A program made the position numbers and the translations under genes. DNA of 64,000 nucleotides from CAVTPU01 sp963736695 (GTDB taxonomy: Bacteria > Actinomycetota > Actinomycetes > Mycobacteriales > Micromonosporaceae). Where the stretch lies: the NCBI GenBank assembly GCA_963736695.1, contig CAVTPU010000004.1, positions 372,001 to 436,000 on the forward strand. The letters run 5' to 3'. Positions 50,505 through 57,830 of the stretch are shown here, one piece after another (the first letter of the stretch is position 1; each line of letters starts with the position of its first letter). Under the pieces are notes generated by a model. It was given only the letters and a program-made list of their open reading frames with translations, searched no databases and was not told the DNA's origin.

Positions 50505-51074
50505 TCAATTCGTGCGATCCCGCTTGATAGGGGTGCGCACGGTGTCGACGATCGCGCTCTCCAGCCTCTCCGATGTGGTCATGGCTTGGCGGAGCAGTTG
50601 GGCGTGGACGCACTGGTCACCGCCGTCTGAGGCTGCGTCGAGCTTCAGGGCTTCGTTTCCGCTGGTCAGCAAGTCGGCTTGGTCGTCGAGCAGTGTCACC
50701 AGCTCTTGCGCTGGGGTCGGCAGTTCGTGTTTGCCGATGTAGGTGAAGCGGCGCAGTCGTCGCGTCAGCGCTTCGACCTCGGGTGTGATCAGGGCACTAC
50801 AGGCGACCGACCCGGCGGGATGCCCACGATGCGAGGTCAACACTTCTGCGAGTGAGGTCCACAACGCGTGGTTGATGTCGAGGCATTCTCGCGCGGCTTC
50901 CACTGCGCGTTCGCGTTCGTGCACTTGCAGGCTGTGCGTGTAGGTGAGATCGGCTTGTATTCGGGCTGCTTGCAGTGTGCCCCTGACCTGCATCACTGCT
51001 GCTATGGCGGTGAACAGGCCGCCGACGACTGAGCCGATGAGACCGCCGATGATCGCCGCCCACAGTTCATTCAC
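50505..51074 (-). CDS. Membrane-anchored helical protein
   Basis: A 189-residue protein with one N-terminal membrane segment ('WAAIIGGLIGSVVGGLFTAI') and a long helical, cytoplasmic part containing 'VHERERAVEAARECLDINHA' and 'EVEALTRRLRRFTYIGKHEL'. The Gly-rich TM with GxxxG spacing may oligomerise. No family is recognised. It is transcribed with its AICE neighbours on the minus strand, 51 bases downstream of the cupin gene and 42 bases upstream of the NUDIX gene. Confidence 0.55.
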   Translation of the reverse strand: MNELWAAIIGGLIGSVVGGLFTAIAAVMQVRGTLQAARIQADLTYTHSLQVHERERAVEAARECLDINHALWTSLAEVLTSHRGHPAGSVACSALITPEVEALTRRLRRFTYIGKHELPTPAQELVTLLDDQADLLTSGNEALKLDAASDGGDQCVHAQLLRQAMTTSERLESAIVDTVRTPIKRDRTN

Positions 51075-51126
51075 GGACTGATAGTGGCAGATCGGTCACT
51101 GTGGGCTCAATGCCCGTACGTGTCGG

Positions 51127-51474
51127 TCAGATTGAGGGCCATCGGACCGTGAGGACCACGGAGTCTTCTTCGGCCTGCCAGATGTGGTCGATGCCCGGCC
51201 CCCACATGACGTAGTCGCCTTGGGTGACGAGGTTCGCGGTGCCGGTGCTCAGCTGCACCTGAAACCGGCCCGAGACGAGGATGACGAGGGTGGTTCGCGC
51301 GTCGTCGGACACCCACTCGTGGCGTTGTTCGCCGGCGGGGTGGGTGCCCCATTTCACCTCAAGGTCGGTGGTCGCGCGCACGTCCGTCGGTGGCTGGATG
51401 AAGTGTCCGAGCAGCCATCCCCGATGGTGGGGGGCGTCGTCGTTGGCGTTTCCGGTGTACCAGTCGTGGGCCAT
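51127..51474 (-). CDS. Small cupin-domain protein
   Basis: A 115-residue single-domain cupin. 'VKWGTHPAGEQRHEWVSDDA' is motif 1 in a variant form, followed by 'RTTLVILVSGRFQVQLSTG' and motif 2 'GDYVMWGPGIDHIWQAEEDS' with a His. Catalytic metal ligands are incomplete (His and Glu present, spacing unusual), so it may bind a ligand rather than catalyse. Its start overlaps the stop of the HTH gene by one base (TGATG), so the two are co-translated and probably functionally linked. Confidence 0.7.
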   Translation of the reverse strand: MAHDWYTGNANDDAPHHRGWLLGHFIQPPTDVRATTDLEVKWGTHPAGEQRHEWVSDDARTTLVILVSGRFQVQLSTGTANLVTQGDYVMWGPGIDHIWQAEEDSVVLTVRWPSI

Positions 51475-53072
51475 CACGGTTTCTCTCGTTCGATGGTGGG
51501 CAGGTCGACGCGGTCCCCGCCGAGCTGGGCGAGTCGGCGCAGCCCCTGGGCAAGGGCAAAGAGTCCTTCATTGCTCCACGCGGGGTCGAGCACGAGCGAC
51601 TCGATGAGGTCCCGGTCGAGGGTGGAATAGCGCCGCAGGGTGTCGGATTCCCAGTTGGCTTCGATGCTTCCGCCGAACTGGTCCCACCAGTCTTCGTCGT
51701 CGATGACGATGAGGCTGGCGAACTCGTAGTTGCCGCTGACCAGGTTGAGGCCGAGCCCGGTGCACTCCAGTCGCCACGAATCGGGATGGTCGGTGAGCCA
51801 CCGCATCGGGGGTGATAGCCGGCTGGGGTGCATCGGGTCGGCGTGTCGCGGGTCGGCGTGGGTGGTGTCGACGTCGGCGCGGCCGAATAGTTCTTCTTCC
51901 ATCTCGCGTTCGATGGTGGCGCTGATCTGGGCGTCTTCGGCGTAGTCGGCCAGTGGCCCATGAAACGCTTTCGGGATGACGGCGAGGCGTTGCGCCGCGT
52001 TGAGGACCCGGCCGGATCTTTCTTGTACGAGGATCATGTAGTCACTGGGTCGACGTGATCTGCCACGACGGGCTATCGCGGTGAGCGTCGGTGGTCCTCC
52101 GACACAGAGTCGGCGGGACAGATCGGTGACCGCGTCGACGTCGGGCAGGTAGCGGTCTCGCAGGATGAGTGCGCCGGGGCTGGTCGGGGTGCCTGCCGCG
52201 ATGGCGTCGGTGAGCTCGTTCTCGATGAGGTCCATGGTCATCGCGTAGCCTGCGAAGTCGGTCAGACTCGCGTCGCCCGACATACTGCCTGCGGTGACAC
52301 CGACTGATGTGAGCCGATAGATCGGCGCGTTGACCAGGCGGGAGTTCATCGCGACGATCTCAGCGAGGCGGTCAACGGCCGCGTCTGCGGCGATCTCGTC
52401 GAGAGTGATGTCTGACGTGACACGCGCCCCGGTGAGGGTGATGTGGTCGCGTCCCGTGTCGTAGGTGAGTCCGAGGTCTAACCAGTCGTCGCGGGTGAGG
52501 ATGCTCGTCTGAATGGCACGTCCCCCGCACCGGACACGGTAGGTGTGGAGTCCGTTGAAATCGGCGGCGTAGTAGTCGTGCAACGCGATGGCGACCTGTT
52601 CCCGGGTGACTCGGGCGCGACGGTGGCCCCGGTCCTGGATCGCGCGAACGTCAAGGCGGGCCAGAGAATCTGCGACTCGTCGACGGGCTGCCCCGGGAGT
52701 CCATCCGGCGTGCCGGTCGAGCCAGTCGAGTGCGGCCACGATGTGATGGTCGGCGCTCAGTCGAGTCTCGGCCGCGATCACCTCCGGCGACCGGCGCGGC
52801 GTCGGGATCACTGGCTGTGCTGGTGTCGCTGGTGTCGATTCTGCGGCGACGAGCATCGTGAATCTCGACTTGACTTCATCGGTCGCCCGGTGAAAAACGG
52901 TGTCAAGGGCGCGTTGCATGTCACTGACCGGCACCATGTCGGGGTCGGCGTTCCATCGGGCGACGGTGCGAACGGCCGTACCAAGCTGCTCCGCGAACGC
53001 CTCGTTGGTCAGCCGCAAGGCGCGGCGAAGTGCGGTCGCGTGCCGTCCGGTCCACTCGTCGACGACTTCCAT
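51474..53072 (-). CDS. Large HTH (XRE-type) regulator of the AICE
   Basis: A 532-residue protein. Residues 1-75 are an XRE-type helix-turn-helix: 'GRHATALRRALRLTNEAFAE' and 'QLGTAVRTVARWNADPDMVP'. The middle is a domain of about 220 residues with 'ALDWLDRHAGWTPGAARRRV' and a beta-rich stretch, and the C-terminal part (from 'DYMILVQERSGRVLNAAQRL' to 'LALNP'-like helices near 'EREMEEELFGRADVD') resembles a NUDIX-fold sensor. Proteins of this layout are recurrent in actinomycete elements. ATG 53072 follows GGGAGG at 7 bases. Three phased GCACTGT repeats 33 bases upstream are candidate self-operators. It likely controls element genes in response to a nucleotide or sugar-nucleotide signal; that is inference. 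Confidence 0.65.
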   Translation of the reverse strand: MEVVDEWTGRHATALRRALRLTNEAFAEQLGTAVRTVARWNADPDMVPVSDMQRALDTVFHRATDEVKSRFTMLVAAESTPATPAQPVIPTPRRSPEVIAAETRLSADHHIVAALDWLDRHAGWTPGAARRRVADSLARLDVRAIQDRGHRRARVTREQVAIALHDYYAADFNGLHTYRVRCGGRAIQTSILTRDDWLDLGLTYDTGRDHITLTGARVTSDITLDEIAADAAVDRLAEIVAMNSRLVNAPIYRLTSVGVTAGSMSGDASLTDFAGYAMTMDLIENELTDAIAAGTPTSPGALILRDRYLPDVDAVTDLSRRLCVGGPPTLTAIARRGRSRRPSDYMILVQERSGRVLNAAQRLAVIPKAFHGPLADYAEDAQISATIEREMEEELFGRADVDTTHADPRHADPMHPSRLSPPMRWLTDHPDSWRLECTGLGLNLVSGNYEFASLIVIDDEDWWDQFGGSIEANWESDTLRRYSTLDRDLIESLVLDPAWSNEGLFALAQGLRRLAQLGGDRVDLPTIEREKP

Positions 53073-53104
53073 GCCCACGCCTCCCGCAAGTTGATCTCAA
53101 AGTG

Positions 53105-53133
53105 GCACTGTGAGTGCACTGTCGGTGCACTGT
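53105..53133. promoter_or_regulatory. Three GCACTGT repeats at exact 11-bp spacing
   Basis: GCACTGT occurs at 53105-53111, 53116-53122 and 53127-53133, one helical turn apart, and TGCACT within the second and third copies makes them partly palindromic. The array lies immediately upstream of the HTH regulator gene start at 53072 (minus strand), where an autoregulatory operator would be expected. Confidence 0.6.
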
Positions 53134-53202
53134 GGTGTCATCACCGATGCGTGTCGTTCGCCGTTGAATAGAGCTCATGAACAACGGCGGCAAACACAGC
53201 AG

Positions 53203-53448
53203 CTACGCGGAGCGTCGAGGTTGCGGCTTCAATCCCGGTGACGCGGGAGGGACGCCGTTTTCCCGGGCGAACTTGCGGACGTACGCGGCGGTGAACGGGG
53301 ACAAGGCCGCGACCTCGGTCGGGCCAACTCCGGCCCGCAACGCGGTCAACACCGCATCGATGACGGCTACGCGGGCCTCATCGCGGGCGGTCTCGGCACG
53401 CTTGAACCGTTGCGTAGCCGCTGATAGCGCCGCTTTTGGATCTGTCAT
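53203..53448 (-). CDS. Small AICE protein with a predicted HTH segment
   Basis: An 81-residue basic helical protein: a coiled-coil-like N-terminal helix ('SAATQRFKRAETARDEARVA'), then 'VIDAVLTALRAGVGPTEVAA' and 'LSPFTAAYVRKFARENGVPP', which fits a helix-turn-helix, and a basic tail. Similar short proteins flank regulatory regions in AICEs. No ribosome-binding site is visible before ATG 53448, suggesting a leaderless message from the adjacent repeat-containing promoter region. It is probably a DNA-binding regulator of the divergent transfer operon. Confidence 0.6.
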   Translation of the reverse strand: MTDPKAALSAATQRFKRAETARDEARVAVIDAVLTALRAGVGPTEVAALSPFTAAYVRKFARENGVPPASPGLKPQPRRSA

Positions 53449-53460
53449 TCAACAAGGGTA

Positions 53461-53523
53461 GCGCAACACGCTTGCGCAACGCCCGACGCTGCGCTAGCTT
53501 AAAGCGCAACAGAAAAGCGCAAC
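53461..53523. promoter_or_regulatory. Two pairs of GCGCAAC repeats with 13-bp period
   Basis: GCGCAAC lies at 53461-53467 and 53474-53480, then again at 53504-53510 and 53517-53523; within each pair the period is 13 bases and the pairs are 43 bases apart. A degenerate copy (GCGCGAT) follows at about 53528. The array sits between the divergent small HTH gene and the plus-strand transfer/replication operon, so it is a candidate operator controlling both. Confidence 0.6.
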
Positions 53524-53618
53524 TAAAGCGCGATTCGAAGAACATTCCGGGTACGCCGACCGGCGACCCACACCACACGGGCGACAACGGGTCGCCCGCA
53601 CAACGGAGGTATTCAGTC

Positions 53619-53966
53619 ATGCGGTATCTGCTCAAGACCGAGGGTGTCGAGTTTGAGGTTGCGAAGGCTCCGGCTCCGAAGACGGATCAGAACGGGGTTC
53701 AGCGGATCAACAAGGCGACTGGTTTGCCGGTGTGGTCGGTTGGTCTTCTGCTGCTCGATACGAGTGCGGAGACGGCGGAGGATCTGGTCGTTTCGGTGGC
53801 GTCGGCGGTGATGCCGGCAGTGCGGTGGCGTGAGCCGGTTGAGGTCGCGGAGTTGGAGATGTTGCCGTGGTCGTCGACGGATAAGAACGGCGATATGCGT
53901 TCGGGTGTGGCGTTCCGCGCGTCGGAGATCCGCCCTATCGGTTTCGGTGCTGCGGCTGCTGCCTGA
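53619..53966 (+). CDS. SCO3933-family-like small regulatory protein
   Basis: A 115-residue soluble protein: 'MRYLLKTEGVEFEVAKAPAP', 'RINKATGLPVWSVGLLLLDT' and 'WSSTDKNGDMRSGVAFRASE' are the conserved parts of the small AICE protein group related to SCO3933. Members sit at the head of the transfer operon in SLP1-like elements and are annotated as regulatory, although the evidence is thin. CGGAGGT 8 bases before ATG 53619 gives a strong translation start. It is the first gene of the plus-strand operon after the GCGCAAC repeats. Confidence 0.7.
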   Translation: MRYLLKTEGVEFEVAKAPAPKTDQNGVQRINKATGLPVWSVGLLLLDTSAETAEDLVVSVASAVMPAVRWREPVEVAELEMLPWSSTDKNGDMRSGVAFRASEIRPIGFGAAAAA

Positions 53967-54062
53967 TCTCCGGTGGTGCCCGACTGGCCGGGTCCCCGGT
54001 TCGACCCCGGGGCGGGCGCGATGGGGTGTCGTTGGGATGCCCTGGTTCGAAGGGAAAGTGTG

Positions 54063-54254
54063 ATGGCGAAGAACGTGGCGAGTGGTAACGACCGGGTCGC
54101 GATCCAGGTGGGCAAGGTTCACGGTCGTTCTGGTGACAAGCCGGCTCCGGCGGCGCCTGCCGCGTCGGGTCCGAGTGTGAATGTTCGTTCGGGTAACGCG
54201 CGGGTCGGGAAGCAGACCGATGTCGTGCGTGGTGATGTGCAGATCAAGTTCTGA
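54063..54254 (+). CDS. Small basic AICE protein
   Basis: A 63-residue protein, 'MAKNVASGNDRVAIQVGKVH' to 'VNVRSGNARVGKQTDVVRGD', ending VQIKF. It contains two SGN(D/A)R motifs (residues 7-11 and about 42-46), suggesting an internal duplication around an Ala/Pro linker. AAGGGA lies upstream of ATG 54063. It falls between the SCO3933-like gene and the membrane protein gene in the same direction. No function is known to me. Confidence 0.6.
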   Translation: MAKNVASGNDRVAIQVGKVHGRSGDKPAPAAPAASGPSVNVRSGNARVGKQTDVVRGDVQIKF

Positions 54255-54346
54255 GACGTGACCGGTCCGGGGTCGCAGCGACGCCAATCACCAGCGGCCC
54301 CGGTCCGGCTCTTCACCTTTTGACCAACCCATCAGGGGGTTTTGTC

Positions 54347-55279
54347 GTGTCCAAGTCTAGTGGGCGTGGCTTGTTCGGCGTGTCGTCGCCGGGTGTGGTC
54401 ACGGTTGTTGACGCTCCGGTGTCGCGGGAGTTCGCGCGTAAGGCTCGGGTGGGGTTGTTCGTGACCGCCCCGACGGTGGCCATCGTGGTGGCTGCCGTGT
54501 TGTCGACCCGGGTGTCCGCGTTGTGGGCGGTCGCTGTCGGCGTCTGCGTCGGCGCGGTCTGCGGTGTGAGTGTCGCAATGCTCATGGTGGCGTGGCCGGT
54601 GCTGCGGGTCGTGTGGCACTGGCTGGTTGAGGTCACCGCCGCTGGCGTGCTGGTCGCCGGCTGGTCCGTCCTCGCGCACGTCTTCTCGCCGGTCGTGGCG
54701 ACGGTCGTGGTCCTGGCCCTCACGGCCGTTGTGTTCTCGGTGTCTCCGGTTCGGCGGCGGGTGGTGGCGTTCGGCTGGTGTGTTGTTGTGCGGCATCGCC
54801 TGCGGGTCGCGTTCGCGGAGTTCACCCGGTCGGGTTCCCGGTCGCGTGCTGGCCGGTCACCGTTGATGTTGTGGGCTCGTCCGACCCCGGCGGGGGAACG
54901 GGTGTGGGTGTGGTTGCGCACCGGTCTGGACCTGTCCGATCTGGACGGCAAGACCGGAAAAATCGCGGTCACGTGTTGGGCGAGTGAGGTTCGGGTTGCT
55001 CGGGCGTCTGACCGGTTCGCCGCACTGATCCGCGTGGACGTGTCCCGCCGTGATCCCCTCGCCGGTGTGGTCGCGTCCCCGTTCGCCGCGTTGTTCGGTA
55101 ACCAACCGTCGGCCGAGATTCCGGTGTCGCCGGGAATGGCCCCGTTGGCGTTGGACCTGCCCGACGTTCCCGACCCCGGCCCGACCATTTCGGCCGGCCG
55201 GTCTCCGCGTGAACCGCGTGAACGGCGTGAGTCTCGCCGCCCGGCCCGGCCCGTCGACGACCTCGATTCGTTCATCTGA
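54347..55279 (+). CDS. AICE membrane protein preceding TraB
   Basis: A 310-residue protein starting at GTG 54347 (AGGGGG at 7 bases; a TTG 27 bases earlier is possible). The N-terminal half has about four membrane segments ('VGLFVTAPTVAIVVAAVLST', 'WAVAVGVCVGAVCGVSVAML', 'LVEVTAAGVLVAGWSVLAHV', 'PVVATVVVLALTAVVFSVSP'). The soluble C-terminal half ('RVWVWLRTGLDLSDLDGKTG') resembles the N-terminal region that accompanies TraSA/TraB-like translocases. It ends 25 bases before the FtsK-like gene and is probably its membrane partner in conjugation. Confidence 0.7.
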   Translation: MSKSSGRGLFGVSSPGVVTVVDAPVSREFARKARVGLFVTAPTVAIVVAAVLSTRVSALWAVAVGVCVGAVCGVSVAMLMVAWPVLRVVWHWLVEVTAAGVLVAGWSVLAHVFSPVVATVVVLALTAVVFSVSPVRRRVVAFGWCVVVRHRLRVAFAEFTRSGSRSRAGRSPLMLWARPTPAGERVWVWLRTGLDLSDLDGKTGKIAVTCWASEVRVARASDRFAALIRVDVSRRDPLAGVVASPFAALFGNQPSAEIPVSPGMAPLALDLPDVPDPGPTISAGRSPREPRERRESRRPARPVDDLDSFI

Positions 55280-55304
55280 CCCCGACCGATCTGGGAGGTT
55301 CGCT

Positions 55305-56186
55305 GTGTTCCGCCACGTGAAGATTCGCCGCGCACCCAAACCTCGCACGGTGCCGGTCGCCGGCCCGTTGTCGGTCTTCGATCCGATGTATCTGGGTATC
55401 GACGAGTCCGGCCAAGCCGTGTACGTACCGATCATCTACCGAAACATGCTCATCGGCGGGGAACCCGGCGCCGGAAAGTCCAGTCTGTTGAACACGATCG
55501 TTGCCCACGCCGCCCTGTCCGCCGACTGCCGACTGTGCCTGCTGGACGGCAAACAGGTTGAACTCGGCTTGTGGGAGGACTGCGCCGACGACTTCGTCGG
55601 CCCCGACCTCGACAAGGCCATCCGAACACTGCGCCGTGTCCAGATAGTGATGGACAACCGTTACGCCTACCTGAAACGGTGCAAGCGGCGGAAGATCGTA
55701 CGGGGTGACGGGTTCTCCGTGATCCTCGTCGCCGTTGACGAGATCGCCTACTTCTCCGCGACCGTCGGCGACAAAACCACCCGCGAACTGTTCTCATCCC
55801 TGCTGCGTGACCTGGTCGCCCGAGGCCGGGCGGTCGGCATCCCGGTGGTGGCAGCGACGCAACGCCCCTCATCGGACATCATCCCCACGTCGTTGCGGGA
55901 CTTGTTCGCGTGGCGGTTCGCCGGCCGGTGCACCACCGACGTGTCATCCGACATCGTGTTGGGTCACGGGTGGGCCAACCGGGGATGGTCGGCTAACACC
56001 GTCGCCACGAACAACCCCGGTGCCGGTCTGCTCATCGCTGAGGGCGGCGTACCGCGCCTCGTCAAGGCCGCGTACCTGGCCGATGCGGACATCACCGCGA
56101 TCGCCGATCACGTCGCCTGGACCCGCCGCACAGCCGATCTGAACCTCACCGTTGGTGAATCGTCCGCCGTTGAGGTGGCGGCATGA
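55305..56186 (+). CDS. TraB-like FtsK/SpoIIIE DNA translocase
   Basis: A 293-residue P-loop ATPase, short for the family because the membrane domain is encoded separately upstream. 'LIGGEPGAGKSSLLNTIVAH' is Walker A (residues 51-60 region), 'FSVILVAVDEIAYFSATVG' Walker B, and 'VVAATQRPSSDIIPTSLRDL' the FtsK-type sensor. It should pump double-stranded DNA between hyphae during actinomycete conjugation, the only transfer protein these elements need. GTG 55305 follows GGGAGG at 5-6 bases. The end overlaps the next gene as ATGA. Confidence 0.9.
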   Translation: MFRHVKIRRAPKPRTVPVAGPLSVFDPMYLGIDESGQAVYVPIIYRNMLIGGEPGAGKSSLLNTIVAHAALSADCRLCLLDGKQVELGLWEDCADDFVGPDLDKAIRTLRRVQIVMDNRYAYLKRCKRRKIVRGDGFSVILVAVDEIAYFSATVGDKTTRELFSSLLRDLVARGRAVGIPVVAATQRPSSDIIPTSLRDLFAWRFAGRCTTDVSSDIVLGHGWANRGWSANTVATNNPGAGLLIAEGGVPRLVKAAYLADADITAIADHVAWTRRTADLNLTVGESSAVEVAA

Positions 56187-56476
56187 CCACCGCGACCCGC
56201 CCCCGGTTCCGTCCCGGCGCTGACGTTCACCCGTCGTGGTGTTCCCACGGGCACGCGTGCGGGCTCGGCGAACACCGCGCCGACCCCGTCACCCTCGACG
56301 GTTCCGGCGGTGTCATCGTCCTGACCCGCGTGCAAACCCGCACCGGACGTCAACACGTTGAGATCCGTACCCGGATCGCCTTGAACCCCGGCCATGACGT
56401 CGGCCGCGCCCACCTGGCGCACATCCTCACCGAACTCGACGCGCACTTGAGGCGGGTGATCCGCCCACCGCGCTAA
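56183..56476 (+). CDS. Small DUF6907-like protein
   Basis: A 97-residue protein with 'DVHPSWCSHGHACGLGEHRA' near the N-terminus, a Cys/His-rich motif that begins DUF6907-type actinobacterial proteins and could bind zinc. The rest is beta-rich ('GGVIVLTRVQTRTGRQHVEI') followed by a helix ('VGRAHLAHILTELDAHLRRV'). Its ATG overlaps the TraB-like stop codon, so it is produced in step with the translocase. The role in the element is unknown. Confidence 0.7.
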   Translation: MTTATRPRFRPGADVHPSWCSHGHACGLGEHRADPVTLDGSGGVIVLTRVQTRTGRQHVEIRTRIALNPGHDVGRAHLAHILTELDAHLRRVIRPPR

Positions 56477-56572
56477 CCCATGTCGAGCCGACGACACCGA
56501 CATCTGCCCTGGAAAGCAACCCGGTGTCGCCGACCTCAACCAACCAACAGCCCTCGAAAGGACGTGGCTGCC

Positions 56573-56893
56573 ATGCACCCTACCCAAAAACCGGGAACCA
56601 CACCCACACCCCCACCTGTCAAGCCGGCCTTGACACGTAAACGGCGCCGTTCCGTTGTCGAGAACGACGATTACGCCAAGTTCGCTCGACGCGTCATCCG
56701 CGCGTACGCCCGCCGCGTCGCGACCGGGGACGTCGAAGCCCTCGCATCCATGACCACTCTCGCGGCCGATCTCGAAAACGAGATCCGTACGGCCGTTATC
56801 GGTCTTCGCGACTTCGGCTACTCGTGGGCTGAGATCGCCTCACGCCTCGGCGTGACCCGCCAAGCCGCACACCAGCGTTGGGGGCGGTCATGA
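56573..56893 (+). CDS. Small HTH protein of the AICE
   Basis: A 106-residue protein. A Pro/Thr-rich, basic N-terminus precedes helical segments 'YAKFARRVIRAYARRVATGD' and 'ALASMTTLAADLENEIRTAV', and the end 'YSWAEIASRLGVTRQAAHQR' is a clear helix-turn-helix of the sigma-70 region 4/MarR-like type. ATG 56573 is used; an upstream in-frame ATG at 56480 would add 31 Arg-rich residues. It is coupled by ATGA to the next gene. It may regulate the operon or act as a replication accessory. Confidence 0.7.
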   Translation: MHPTQKPGTTPTPPPVKPALTRKRRRSVVENDDYAKFARRVIRAYARRVATGDVEALASMTTLAADLENEIRTAVIGLRDFGYSWAEIASRLGVTRQAAHQRWGRS

Positions 56894-57324
56894 CCGCAAT
56901 CGACCCACGCCTGCTCAACACCCACCCGATCACCGTCGACCTCCTGGTGACCCTGTTCGCCGACCATCACCGCGGCCTGCCCGCCGTCTCGTCCTGCCCT
57001 GCCTGCGGGCACCGGTTCACCGACACCGACACGGGCGACTGCCCCACCAACCAAATCGTGCGCCCGCTCCTGCGGCGTCGCCGACACGAACAAACCGGCT
57101 GCCTCAAGCCACTCACCGACATCCAACACATCGACCTCATCGACACCAAACCCACGGTCCGCAAACCCGCCCGGACACCTAAACCGGACGTGACTTTGTT
57201 CGCTCTCGTTCTCGCGTTCGTCATCGGCGCTATCGCCTACCGCACCCACTCCAACCTCGCCGCGTTCTCAACGCTCGCGTTCACCGCAACCGCCGCCATC
57301 ACCACATGGAGGAACCCCACATGA
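56890..57324 (+). CDS. Small membrane protein with a CxxC zinc-like site
   Basis: A 144-residue protein. 'VSSCPACGHRFTDTDTGDCP' with a later Cys ('EQTGCLKPL') could form a four-Cys metal site. The C-terminus has one or two hydrophobic segments ('TLFALVLAFVIGAIAYRTHS', 'AAFSTLAFTATAAITTW'). Both ends overlap neighbours by ATGA. No family is recognised; the position is that of small Spd-type proteins in related elements. Confidence 0.6.
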   Translation: MTAIDPRLLNTHPITVDLLVTLFADHHRGLPAVSSCPACGHRFTDTDTGDCPTNQIVRPLLRRRRHEQTGCLKPLTDIQHIDLIDTKPTVRKPARTPKPDVTLFALVLAFVIGAIAYRTHSNLAAFSTLAFTATAAITTWRNPT

Positions 57325-57830
57325 CCACCGAACCGACCCCGCGTCACTTCACCGCGTCCATGGTCGTCATCGACACCACCACCGCCCGGGTCCTTCTCAT
57401 CCACCACAACGCGTCCGGACTTCTCCAGTTCCCCGGCGGACACGTCGACCCGAACGAAGCCCCCCACGAAACCGCCATCCGCGAGGTCCTCGAAGAGACC
57501 GGCCTCACCGTCACCCTCCACACCGGCAACCTGATCGACCTGCCTGACATGACACCGATGGTGTCCCCGTTCCTCACCGCCGAGATCCCCGCACCAGCCA
57601 AACCCGCCCGACCCGGCAAACCCGCCGAAGCACCCCACCTACACATCGACTTCCTCTACATCGGACACGCCGACTCCACCACACCCACAACCGCACTCGA
57701 ATGTGAAGTGTCCGCCGCCATCTGGGTGCCCATCAACACCCTCCACACCCTCCCGACCCGGGCCGAAGTTCCCCACGTTGCCCAACTCGCACACACCCTC
57801 ATCACCACCGAAACAGGTGACCACAAATGA
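57321..57830 (+). CDS. NUDIX hydrolase (AICE core operon)
   Basis: A 169-residue NUDIX protein. 'LQFPGGHVDPNEAPHETAIR' with 'EVLEETGLTVTL' is a full NUDIX box. The region after the box has a Pro/Ala insertion ('IPAPAKPARPGKPAEAPHLH'), and 'LECEVSAAIWVPINTLHTLP' is the usual C-terminal segment. It is inside a chain of ATGA-overlapping genes between the TraB-like and Rep genes, so it belongs to the element's core and not to loosely attached cargo. Substrate unknown. Confidence 0.87.
   Translation: MTTEPTPRHFTASMVVIDTTTARVLLIHHNASGLLQFPGGHVDPNEAPHETAIREVLEETGLTVTLHTGNLIDLPDMTPMVSPFLTAEIPAPAKPARPGKPAEAPHLHIDFLYIGHADSTTPTTALECEVSAAIWVPINTLHTLPTRAEVPHVAQLAHTLITTETGDHK

Noticed and set aside
53461..53523. 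Repeats considered as a CRISPR array
   Set aside because: Units of 7 bases with 6-base gaps are far too short, and no cas gene is present; operator-like repeats are a better description.
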